From: Microbacterium sp. VKM Ac-2923
GTDB lineage: Bacteria > Actinomycetota > Actinomycetes > Actinomycetales > Microbacteriaceae
Direction of reading: 5' to 3'
Length of the DNA stretch: 64,000 bases
Assembly: GCF_022815605.1 (NCBI RefSeq)
Contig: NZ_JALGRP010000007.1
Span: 70,482-134,481, forward strand
The notes below the pieces were generated by a model. That model was not told where the DNA came from, made no database searches, and saw only the letters and a program-made list of their open reading frames with translations. Positions 32,601 to 42,100 of this stretch are shown one piece after another (position 1 is the stretch's first letter; every line of letters begins with the position of its first letter). The position numbers were made by a program, and so were the translations under genes.

Positions 32601-35600
32601 GGTCGGCGGCGGAGGTCTGCGCGCCCGTCTCGTCGTCGATCACTGCGACAGATGCGGGGGATGCCGCGGCGCGCGCCCGCAGGAGCCCGTCGAGGGTCGC
32701 GGAGCGCTGCGGACGTTCGCCCGCCGCAACCGCCGCGCCGGTGGCGACCGCGCCCGCCTCGGCCGCCGGCATCCAGGCCGCTGCGAGCACCATCACGGCC
32801 AGTGACGTCGTGCCCTCGACGATCAGCCCGATGATGCGCAGGTACGTCTCGGCGAGGCGATCGGCCAGCGCGTCGTCGATGTGGCCGCGGTCGTTGGTGA
32901 CGGCGACCGACACCTTCTCGTGCAGGGTCACCAGGGCGGTCAGGCGGTAGTGCGGAGCCTGGAGGTACTCGATCTCGCCGAGCCGCAGTCCGCCGGCGTC
33001 GACGGTCTCGGCGGGGCGCTGCAGGTTCTCGATCGAGAACAGCGAGTCGAACAGCTCGCGCACCCCGAGTGCGGCGTGCACGTCGGCCAGGGGGAGGTGC
33101 GGGTGGTCGAGCACCGCAGCCTCACCCTCGGCGAAACGAGTCACCACGTCGTCGAGGGTGTCGCGCGCCGACCACCGCACGCGGGTGGTGACGGTGTTGA
33201 GCAGCATCCCGACGATCCGCTCGATGCCCTCGACGTCTTCGCCGCGGCCGGCGGCGGTGGACCCGAACACGACGTCGGTGCCCGCGATGACGGCACCGAG
33301 CGTGAGGCCCCACGCCGCCGTGAGCACGGCGCCCTCGCTCACCGAACGGGCGCGAGCGTAGGTGCGCAGTGCCGTGCGCTGCGCGTCGTTCAGCGCGCGG
33401 CGCCGGCGGCCGAACCCGTCGCCCGGAGAGGCGAAGGCGGCGGGCGGCAGATGGTCGGCCAGCAGCAGCGGCGCTTCGACTCCGTCGAGATACGTCTTCC
33501 ACGCGGACAGTTCGCGCGGGCGGTCGCGGCCGTGCGTCCACCAGCGCAGGAAGGCGTCGGACTGCGGGGCGGGCTGGGCGAAGGCCTCGCCGCGGTAGGC
33601 GGTGAGGATGTCGTCCCAGATCAGCGCGACAGACCAGCCGTCGGCGATCAGGTGGTGCACCGTCTGCACGAGGCGATGGCGCTCGGGGCCGAGCGAGACG
33701 AGCGTGTACCGCATGAGCGGCGGGCGGGCGAGGTCGAAGCCACGGTCGCGCTCCTCGCGCGCAATGCGGGAGACGAACGCGTCGGGGTCGTCTCCCGCGA
33801 CGAGCAGAGTGCGGAACGCGGGGGCGTCCGCCGCGTCGATCGCCGAGACGAGCCGCCCCGACCGGGTGACGTGGAAGCCGGCCGCCAGGGCGTCATGGCG
33901 CTCGATCACCGCGTGCGTCGCACGCCGTAGACGGTCGGCGTCGAGCGGGCCGTCGAGGTCGACCACCTGCTGCACGATGTACGGGTCGTGCCCGCCCTCG
34001 GGCACCGAGAGCGAGAGGAAGAGGATGCCGGCTTGCACCGCCGTGAGCGGCAGGACACGGCGCAGCCCGGGCGACGCGGCCGCGAGATCGGCCGCGTCGG
34101 TCTGGTCGAGGTCGATCAGTGCGATCTCGAGGCCGGGCGCCGGGGCGGGGGGAGCCGCCGCGATCGCGACCGCCAGCTGCCGGGGGGTGCGGGCGGTGGC
34201 GACGTCTTTCGCGCGTGCGGCGTACCCCGCCGCGCGGAGGGCGAGCACGAGCCGCACGGCGACGATGCTGTCGCCGCCGAGGGCGAAGAAGTCGTCGTCG
34301 ACGGCGATGTCGGCGACCCCGAGCACCTGAGCGAACGCCGCGCACACGGCGGTTTCGTCGGCGGAACGCGGGCCGGCGTCCGAGGCCGTGGGCGGTGCGG
34401 CGTGCGGGTCGGGCAGGGCGCGCCGGTCGACCTTGCCGTTGGCGGTCAGCGGCAGGTGCTCGAGCGCGATCAGCGTGGCCGGCACCATGTAGTCCGGAAG
34501 GTGGATGCCGCACCAGGCGCGCAGCTCGTCGACGTCGATCGTCCGGCCGGCCATCGCCGTCACGTACCCGGCGAGGGCGTCGGCCCCCGACCGCGCGCGT
34601 ACCTGGGTGACGACCGCGCGGGCCACCGACGGGTGCTGCGAGACCTGGGCCTCGATCTCCTCCAGCTCGACGCGGCGACCGCCGATCTTCACCTGGTTGT
34701 CGGCGCGGCCGAGGAATTCCAGCATCCCGTCGTCGGTCCACCGGGCGAGGTCGCCGGTGCGGTACATGCGGGAGCCGGAGGGGTCGAACGGGTTGGCGAC
34801 GAACGCGGATGCGGTGAGGGTGGGGCTGCCGACGTACCCGCGGCCGAGGAGGAAGCCCGCGGCGTACAGTTCGCCGCCGACGCCCGGCGCGGTCGGAGTG
34901 AGCGTGTCGTCGAGCACGTACAGCTGCGTGTGCGGGTTCGGCCGACCGATCGAGGTGGCGATGCGCTCGGCGGTGTCGCGGTAGATGACGTGCGAGACGC
35001 CGATCGTCGCCTCGGCCGGGCCGTAGCCGTGGTACAGGGTCGTCGTGAGCTGTCGGCGGAACCGGTCGAACAGCGCGGGAGTGAGCACCTCGCCGCCGCA
35101 CCAGATGTGGGTCACGTCGCCGAGCGCCGATGCGCCGCGCGCGGCCCGCTCGAGGTCGAGGGCGAGCATCGCGTCGAGCATCGACGAGACGAGATAGAGG
35201 AAGGTGACGTGCTCAGCGGCGATGAGGTCGAGCAGGTAGTCGGGGTCTTTCTCACTGCCCGGAGCCGCGAGCACCACCCGGCCGCCCGAGATCAGCGGCA
35301 GGAGGATCTCGTTGATCGAGATGTCGAAGGCCAAGGGCGCCTTGAAGAGCGACGCATCGCCGGCCCCGAAGCCGAGCACCACATCGCGCTGCCAGAGCAG
35401 GCGTTCGCAGATCGCCTCGTGGCGGATCATGGCGCCCTTGGGTGTGCCGGTCGAGCCCGAGGTGAAGATCACGTATGCCAGCTGCGACCCGGAGATCGTC
35501 GGGCGCGGCGGCTCGGCGGGGCGGTCGCCGAAACCCCAGTCGTCGAGGTCGACCACGAGCGCGGTGGCGGGCGCGGTCATCGGCCCGTCCGGTGCGACGA

Positions 35601-35964
35601 GACAGACCCGCACCGCGGCATCCGTCACTACCGATTCGCGGCGCGACGCGGGCCAGGCCGGATCGACGGGCACGAAGGCGCCGCCGGCCATCACGACCGC
35701 GAGTACCCCGACGACCATCTCGGCCGAGCGGAGAAGGCAGATGCCGACGATGTCTTCGGTGCCGATGCCGGCGTCGCGGAGGTGGTGCGCGAGCTGGGCC
35801 GCCTTGAGCGACAGCTCGCGATACGTCAGTCGGCGGCCGCCGTCGACGAGGGCGATCGCGTCGGGATGCGCGTGCACCGACCGCTGGAAGAGTTCCGGAA
35901 TCGTCGCCGTCGCCGCCGGGTCGGAACGGTCGTTCCACCGCTCGTGCAGCGCAGCGCCATTCAC
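29668..35964 (-). CDS. Siderophore NRPS, A-T-C-A-T plus degenerate C (fhOrn, beta-Ala predicted)
   Basis: Two-module peptide synthetase, 2098 aa. Domains by residue: A1 about 15-505; T1 with Ser566 in L-G-G-D-S-I; C about 625-1060 with H-H-L-I-A-D-G; A2 about 1090-1600; T2 with Ser1662; a terminal C/E-like domain about 1710-2098. A1 residues at the ten specificity positions read D-I-N-Y-W-G-G-I-G-K, known for N5-formyl/acetyl-N5-hydroxyornithine. A2 reads about V-D-T-L-V-S-F-G-D-K, with Val-Asp at the first two positions as in beta-alanine domains. The terminal domain has A-A-H-G-L-V-A-D instead of H-H-x-x-x-D-G and is probably inactive. No loading C domain precedes A1, so it should start a chain. 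GTG at 35964 with GGGAG upstream is chosen; TTG at 35994 lies in the iron box. Architecture recalls FxbB of exochelin synthesis. Confidence 0.9.
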   Translation of the reverse strand: MNGAALHERWNDRSDPAATATIPELFQRSVHAHPDAIALVDGGRRLTYRELSLKAAQLAHHLRDAGIGTEDIVGICLLRSAEMVVGVLAVVMAGGAFVPVDPAWPASRRESVVTDAAVRVCLVAPDGPMTAPATALVVDLDDWGFGDRPAEPPRPTISGSQLAYVIFTSGSTGTPKGAMIRHEAICERLLWQRDVVLGFGAGDASLFKAPLAFDISINEILLPLISGGRVVLAAPGSEKDPDYLLDLIAAEHVTFLYLVSSMLDAMLALDLERAARGASALGDVTHIWCGGEVLTPALFDRFRRQLTTTLYHGYGPAEATIGVSHVIYRDTAERIATSIGRPNPHTQLYVLDDTLTPTAPGVGGELYAAGFLLGRGYVGSPTLTASAFVANPFDPSGSRMYRTGDLARWTDDGMLEFLGRADNQVKIGGRRVELEEIEAQVSQHPSVARAVVTQVRARSGADALAGYVTAMAGRTIDVDELRAWCGIHLPDYMVPATLIALEHLPLTANGKVDRRALPDPHAAPPTASDAGPRSADETAVCAAFAQVLGVADIAVDDDFFALGGDSIVAVRLVLALRAAGYAARAKDVATARTPRQLAVAIAAAPPAPAPGLEIALIDLDQTDAADLAAASPGLRRVLPLTAVQAGILFLSLSVPEGGHDPYIVQQVVDLDGPLDADRLRRATHAVIERHDALAAGFHVTRSGRLVSAIDAADAPAFRTLLVAGDDPDAFVSRIAREERDRGFDLARPPLMRYTLVSLGPERHRLVQTVHHLIADGWSVALIWDDILTAYRGEAFAQPAPQSDAFLRWWTHGRDRPRELSAWKTYLDGVEAPLLLADHLPPAAFASPGDGFGRRRRALNDAQRTALRTYARARSVSEGAVLTAAWGLTLGAVIAGTDVVFGSTAAGRGEDVEGIERIVGMLLNTVTTRVRWSARDTLDDVVTRFAEGEAAVLDHPHLPLADVHAALGVRELFDSLFSIENLQRPAETVDAGGLRLGEIEYLQAPHYRLTALVTLHEKVSVAVTNDRGHIDDALADRLAETYLRIIGLIVEGTTSLAVMVLAAAWMPAAEAGAVATGAAVAAGERPQRSATLDGLLRARAAASPASVAVIDDETGAQTSAADLDAQVNAFAALLHAAGVSVGDRVAVVLPRSTELVIVLAGILRAGAAYVPIDPDYPPARVAAILDDAAPALVVTDAASLGERLAADRGLAGASGSHGSGVLRIDEPAVRAALRLGIPTPPALDRPLAADDTACVIFTSGTTGRPKGVALSHRALASRLTWGASRLGLDETSVALAKSGLGFVDAATELLGPLTAGARVVVVPDRTARDPDALAATVHRHGVTHLLTVPGLAEAIAGVADAPTALHSLRVWVTSGEALPPQTARAIVQAAPGAALHNFYGSTEITGDATVEDVITGPKGASPDGTIDRVLIGAPVPNTVARVLDAWLRPVAPGVVGELYVGGVQLAGGYIGRAALTAERFVADPLGRNGDRLYRTGDLVRADSDGRLDYLGRADDQLKIRGMRVELGEVRSAVAQHPSVSDAAVLAVPHPSGGVLLAAYVVADADDDAVLEDAVRAHASALLPEYMVPSAIVRLDALPVTANGKLDRRALPVPDLSAGGGARGRAPESDGELAVAAVFREVLHLDAGAPLGVDDDFFRLGGDSILSIQVVRQARQRGLELTIHDVFALRTPARLAAGRELRIPGAEASAAPTTPAAIAVTPSIVQQRLRLSGMPLETCVYTEVVELDRLPDAASVRAAVDALLHAVDGLRQRVTPTHRLLWTTDIDAHTPAHADAAVTVDDCSPLSADEVIARLRRDAVARVDVVTAGRALQVAVATSQQGAHLLVAAHGLVADRRSLHRITTYLGEVLRHGATPTFASAPPAGETTGLLTDAAHSPASEAALSEGLDQVLALSAGARTRAGAEAGGAASAPALATRILAGPAPAPAALEAAFLAAIARAEGADTVVDVEVDLRAHLGPDSEQTPGALTGVAPRRAADHSMPSPAYDPWHDLWRYAHTTARKKLRRSGTASVLIMRIYGRTPDPTVAEGFESLYRVVARYAITPAGTELHVRGSDDPERLIEYWADEIGARTPAARAQS

Positions 35965-35981
35965 GTCATGTGCTCCCAAAA

Positions 35982-36000
35982 TTAGCTTAGCCAAACCTAT
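35982..36000 (-). promoter_or_regulatory. Iron box upstream of the 2098-aa NRPS gene
   Basis: Read on the minus strand, ATAGGTTTGGCTAAGCTAA matches the IdeR consensus at 16 of 19. It lies 18 bases upstream of the GTG at 35964 and should repress the NRPS-formyltransferase operon in iron-rich cells. Confidence 0.8.
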
Positions 36001-36092
36001 CCTGATCTACTGTGGTGATCGTCGGGGGCGGTGTCAAGCGGAGCGTGAGCGCACGATGAACGCCGATCGGCGACTTGGCTTCCGTGGGAAAG

Positions 36093-36111
36093 TTTTATTA
36101 GCCTTGCCTAA
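36093..36111 (+). promoter_or_regulatory. Iron box upstream of the 8499-aa NRPS gene
   Basis: TTTTATTAGCCTTGCCTAA matches the IdeR consensus at 14 of 19. It ends 18 bases before the ATG at 36130, with GGAGG between. The two divergent NRPS genes thus have one box each. Confidence 0.7.
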
Positions 36112-36129
36112 GTAAACGATGGAGGCGCC

Positions 36130-39100
36130 ATGTCGCACGACCACTTCCCTCTGACGCGTGCACAGCGCGGAGTCTGGGCTGCGCAGCGCCTGTACCCCAC
36201 CGCCACGGCCTATCGGATCGGCCAGATCGTGTGGCTCGACGGCGCGATCGACGCCGAGTTCTTCGCCGCAGCCGTGTCCGGCGCGTTCGCCGAGACCGAC
36301 GCGCTGCGCGCCCGCGTCACCGACGACGACGGCATCCCGTGGCAATGGATCGACACCGCGGCCACGCTGACGACGATGGTCGTCGACGAGCCCGCGGCCG
36401 ACGACGCCATCCGTCGGCGCGTGCGAGAGACGTACGAGGGCGAGGTCGACCTCGCCTCCTCCACTCTCCTCCGCCGTGCCGACGGCGGGTGGGCCTGGAG
36501 TTTCTCGACCCACCACCTGCGCGTGGACGCCTACGGCCAGTCGCTCTTCACCCGCCGGGTCGCCGAGCTCTACACCGCCGCGCAGGCGGGGGAGGAGGCT
36601 CCGGCGCGCTCGTTCGGTGCGTGGTCCGAGGTGGCCCGTGCCGATGCCGGAGCGAGCCTCCTCACCGGCGGAGGAGGGGATGCCGCGGCGACCCTGCCCG
36701 CTGACGGGGCCGCCGTGTTCGGCGCGGCCGAGCCGCTCGGGTACGCGTCGGCGTCGCACACCGACGAGCTGTTCCACCGGTCGCACCAGCGCACCACCGT
36801 TGCGCTGCCCGCCGATGCGTGGCCGTTGCTGCGGGGTGCGGCGCGTGACGCCCGTGTGAACTGGGCCGCCTACCTCACCACGCTGTGGGGCGCGTACACC
36901 GCACTGGCGGAGGGGCGGCGCGAGCTCGTCGTGCGGGTGCCGTTCATGATGCGCGGCGATGCGGCAGCGCTGCGCACTCCCGGCATGCTCGTGACGACAC
37001 TGCCCGTGGTCGCCGATCTGGCGGGGGGAATGACGGTCGCCGCCCTGGCGCAGACGATCGCCGACCAGCTGCGCCGCGCGAGCCGCGAGACCCGACTGTC
37101 GGAGGAGATCGTCGCCCGCCAGTGGCCGGGAGGCGAGGCCGATTACCGCACGCTGCCGCTGGTGAACATCAAGGCGTTCGACTACGAGGCCGACTTCGGC
37201 GGCCTGATCGCCCGTCAGGAGACCGTCAACGCCGGTCCCGTCGGTCGCCTCGACCTGACCGTCTACGCCGACGCCGTGCACGGCTCGTACATGGAGCTGG
37301 CGAGCCACGAGCATTTCATGGATGCCGCGGAGCTGTCCGCGCGAGCGGAGGGATTCGCGCAGTTCGTGGCCGCCGTCGTGGCCGGCGACGTCACCGCACA
37401 GAGGGTCGCCGAGCTGCCACCAACCGGGCTCCCGGAGGAACGCGCACGAGTGGCGGGGTGGTCGAACGGCGCCGAGCTGGAGGTCTGGCCGGGCGGCGAC
37501 CCTGCTGCGGCGACCCTGGATGCGCTGGTGCGGGCGCAGGCGACGCGCACACCCGATGCTGTCGCTGTCGTGGACGAGGGTGCCGACGGCGCCGAGCTCA
37601 CCTTCGCCGGATTCGACGCGCGGGCGAACGCGCTCGCGGCGCTGCTCGCGCAGCGAGGCGTCACCGTCGGCGACCGCGTCGGCGTGCTGCTGCCGCGCTC
37701 GGCCGATCTGCTGGTCACCCTGGCCGCGATCATCCGCACCGGTGCCGCGTGGGTGCCGGTCGACACCTCCTACCCCGCCGACCGCGTCGAGTACGTCTTC
37801 ACCGACGCGGGCGTGAGCGTCGTCGTCACCGATGCCGCGACCGCCGCCGCCCACGAGGCCGGACTGCAGGGCCTCGCCGCGTCGCGGATGCTGCTCGACG
37901 ACCCGGTCGTGCGCGCCGCACTGCGCCAGGGCGCGCAGGAGCCTCCGGCCCTCGCGCGCCCCCTCACGCCCGCCGACACGGTCTACTTCGTCTACACGTC
38001 GGGCACGACCGGGCGCCCGAAGGGCGTGCGGGTCACGCACCGCGGCATCGTCGATCGGCTGCGCTGGGCCGTGCAGGTGCACGGCTTCGGCCCCGCTGAC
38101 CGTGTGCTGCAGAAGACACCCGCCACCTTCGACGCGTCGCTGTGGGAGTTCTTCGTCGCGCTGCTGGTCGGGGGCGCCGTCGTCGTCGCGAAGGACGAGG
38201 GGCACAAGGACCCTGCCTATCTCGCTGACGTGATCGAACGCCGCCACATCACCGTCACGCACTTCGTGCCTTCGATGCTGCAGGCCTTCCTGGCCGCGGA
38301 CCCCGATCCGGCACGGCTGTCGTCGTTGCGCCAGGTGTTCGTCTCGGGCGAGGCGTTCCCCGCCTCGGCTGCGGTCGAGGCGCGAAAGGTGTTCGGCACG
38401 GCCCGCATCGACAACGTCTACGGCCCGACCGAGACGACGGTCGACGTGACCTCGCTCGACCTCGCCGACGGCGTGCCCGCGGGCCTCGCGGTGGTGCCGA
38501 TCGGCCGGCCCGCGCCCGGTGTGCGCGCGCTCGTGCTCGACGGCCTGCTCCGGCCGGTGCCGATCGGCGTCGCGGGAGAGCTCTATCTCGGCGGTCAGCA
38601 GCTGGCCGACGGGTACGTCGGGCGGTACTCCCTCACGGCCGACCGATTCGTGGCCGACCCGTTCTCCGACACGGGCGACCGGCTGTACCGCACGGGCGAT
38701 GTGGTGCGCTGGAACGCCCAGGGCCAGATCGAGTACCTCGGACGCGGCGACGACCAGGTGAAGGTGCGCGGTTTCCGCATCGAGCTCGACGAGATCCGCA
38801 GCGTCGTGGAGCAGCATCCACTGGTCTCGGCCGCGGCGGTCGTCGCGTGGGATCACCCCGCCGGCGGGAAGTTCCTCGCCGCGTACGTGACCGTCACGGC
38901 CGGCGCGAGCCTCGACGACGCCGAGCTCCCGGCGTTCGCCAGAGCAACACTGCCCGACTACATGGTGCCGAGCACCGTCACCGTGCTGCCCAAGTTCCCG
39001 GTGACGGCCAACGGCAAACTCGACCGGCGGGCCCTCCCCGTACCCGATCTCGGTGCCGGCTCGTCGGGTGGCGGCCGACAGCCCCGTTCCGCCGTGGAGC

Positions 39101-42100
39101 GCGCACTGGCGGAGGTGTTCCGCGACGTGTTGCACCTGGCCCCGGATGCGGCGCTCGCCGCTGATGACGATTTCTTCCGCCTCGGCGGCCACTCGCTGCT
39201 GGCCACGCGCGTCGTCGCGCGCATGAACGCCACGCACGGCGCCGAGCTGACCCTGCGCGACGTGTTCGACCGGCCCACGGTCGAGGCGCTCGCCGCTCTG
39301 ATCGAGGCATCGGCGGCGGCGCCGGCCGGTGCGGCATCCGTCGTGGGTGTCGGCGACCTCGCGCGCCCGGCGGTGCTTCCCGTCTCGTTCGGGCAGCAGG
39401 CGCTCTGGCTGATCGAGCAGGTGGGCGGCGCCGGCGGCCGCTACGTCGTGCCGCTCACCCTGCGGCTCGACGGAGTGCTCGACGCCGACGCGCTGCGCGG
39501 GGCGCTGCACGACGTGATCGCGCGCCACGAGGCGCTGCGCACGCTGATCGTCGAAGACGGCGGCGCGCTGCGGCAGGTCGTCCTGACGACGGATGCCGCG
39601 CGGGAGAGGTTCGCGTGGAGCACGGCCGAGCTGCCGGGTGCCGATGGCGGTGCGGTGCAGGAGCGAGTCGCGCGGCTCAGCGCCCCCGGCTTCGATCTGG
39701 CGGGCGACCTGCCGATCCGCGCCGAGCTGATCCGCGTCGATGCGACCGCCCACGTCCTGGTGCTGCTCATGCACCACTCGGCGATCGACGAGTGGTCGGT
39801 GCCGGTGCTGCTGGCCGACCTCGGGAGCGCCTACGCGGTGCGACTCGCCGGCGACGAACCGGGCGGGGAGCCGCTCGCGGCGCAGCCCGCCGACGTGGCC
39901 GTGTGGCAGCGTCACACGCTCGGGTCGGCCGACGCCCCCGACTCCGCGCTCGCCGCACACCTCACGGCGTGGCGCGCGGCACTCGCCGACGCCCCCGACG
40001 AGTCGACCATCCCCGCCGACCGCGCGCGGCCCACCGCCCCGACCCATCGGGCCGCCACTCTCACCGTCGACGTCGACGTCACGGCCGAGGCGCTGCACCG
40101 GGCCACCGAGCGGAACGGCGTGACGACGTTCATGCTGCTGCACGCCGCGACCGCGTTGGCCGTGGCAACCCTCGGCGCCACCGACGACGTCGTGATCGGC
40201 TCGCCCGTCGGCGGGCGCACCGCCGACGGCATGGAGGGGCTCGTCGGCTACTTCGTCAACACGCTGCCGCTGCGGCACCGGTTCGATGCGGACGACACCC
40301 TCACCGACGTGCTCGCCCGCACACGCGCCACCGTGCTCGACGCCCTCGCCCACCAGGCGGCGCCGTTCGAGCAGATCGTCGGCGCCGTCGGCGCCCCGCG
40401 GTCGATCAGCCGCAACCCGCTCTTCCAGGTGATGCTCACCCATCAGACCCGCGACCATGCCGCCGATCTACGGTGGGGTGAATGCTCGGTGTCGGTCGAC
40501 ATCGCCGACCTCGACGCGGTCAAGACCGACCTCGACCTGTACCTCACCGAGACCGCCGACGGGCTCAGCGGCTCGCTCGCCTACGCGGTCGAGCTGTTCG
40601 ACCCCGCGACCGTGGATCGGTTCGTCGCGGTGCTGCGCCGCATCCTGCACGCGCTCCTCGGTGATGCGAGTGCCCGCATCGCCGATCTCGACCCGCGGTC
40701 GGCGACCGACTGCGCGCTAGTGGCCACCGCCTCCGTGGGGCGGGAGCTCGCCGCGCCGCCCACCACGCTCGACGCTCTGCTCACGGCGACGACGGCCGCG
40801 ACCCCGGCGGCCGCAGCCGTCGTCGACGACTCCGACGGCGCGACTCTCGACTACGCCGCCCTCGACACGCGCGTAAACGCCCTCGCGGCACTGCTCGTCG
40901 ATGAGGGGGTGCGCGTCGGCGACCTGGTGGGCGTTCTCCTGCCTCGCTCAGCCGACCTCGTCGTCGCGCTCGCCGGCGTGATCCGCGCGGGAGCTGCCTA
41001 CGTGCCGCTCGATCCCGACTACCCGTCCGACCGCATCCAGCGGATCGTCGAGGACGCCGCACCGCCCGTCGTGCTCACCGATCGCGCCACCGCGACCGCG
41101 CACGCCGCGGCTCTCGCCGGCACTCGCGTGCTGATCTGCGACGACGAGGCGGTCGCCGTCCGGCTGCACGCGGCGGGAGCGGGGCGTCCCGTTCGGGACC
41201 GCCCGCTGACCGGCCGCGACACCGCGTACGTGATCTTCACCTCGGGCACGACCGGCCGCCCCAAGGGTGTCGCCGTCTCGCACGAGGCGATCGTCAACCG
41301 GCTGCGGTGGATGCGCGACGACTACGGCATCACGGCCGCCGATCGCGTGCTGCAGAAGACGCCCGACACCTTCGACGTGTCGGTGTGGGAGTTCTTCCTG
41401 CCGCTCATGACCGGCGCCGCGGTCGTGGTCGCGGCGCACGGCGGCCATAAAGACCCCGAGTACCTCGCGGCGGTGATCCGCCGGCAGCGGGTCACCGCCG
41501 CCCACTTCGTGCCCTCGATGCTGCAGGCGTTCCTCGGCGCCGAACCCGACCCGGAACACCTCGTGTCGCTGCGTCACGTCTTCTTCTCGGGCGAGGCGCT
41601 GCCGGCCGCCGCAGCAATCGAGGCGGATCGTCTCTTCGCGCACGCGGGTCTGCACAACCTCTACGGACCCACCGAGGCGGCCGTCGACGTCACCGCCCAC
41701 CGGGTCGACCGGGGTGCTCTCGAGGGCGCCGCGGTCGTGCCGATCGGCGCCGCCGTGGCGAACACGACGGTGCGGGTGCTCGACGGCTGGCTCCGGCCGG
41801 TGCCGGTCGGTGTCGCGGGCGAGCTCTACCTCGGGGGCGTGCAGGTGGCGCACGGGTACGTGGGCCGCTCGGCCCTCACCGCCGAGCGTTTCGTCGCCGA
41901 CCCGTCAGGCGCGGCGGGCGAGCGGCTGTACCGCACCGGCGACATCGTGCGGTGGAGTACCACCGGAGTGCTGGAGTACCTCGGCCGCAGCGACGACCAG
42001 GTGAAGGTGCGCGGTTTCCGCATCGAGCTCGATGAGATCCGCAGCGTGCTGGAGCAGCATCCCCTCGTCTCGAGTGCCGCGGTGATCGCCGCCGACCACC

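Noticed and set aside
36034..40458. 1474-codon open frame on the minus strand opposite the giant NRPS
   Set aside because: Arg/Gly/His-rich shadow of the NRPS reading frame in very GC-rich DNA; no motifs and no ribosome binding site. The same applies to 41905-44706, 44893-46842 and 55093-58962.
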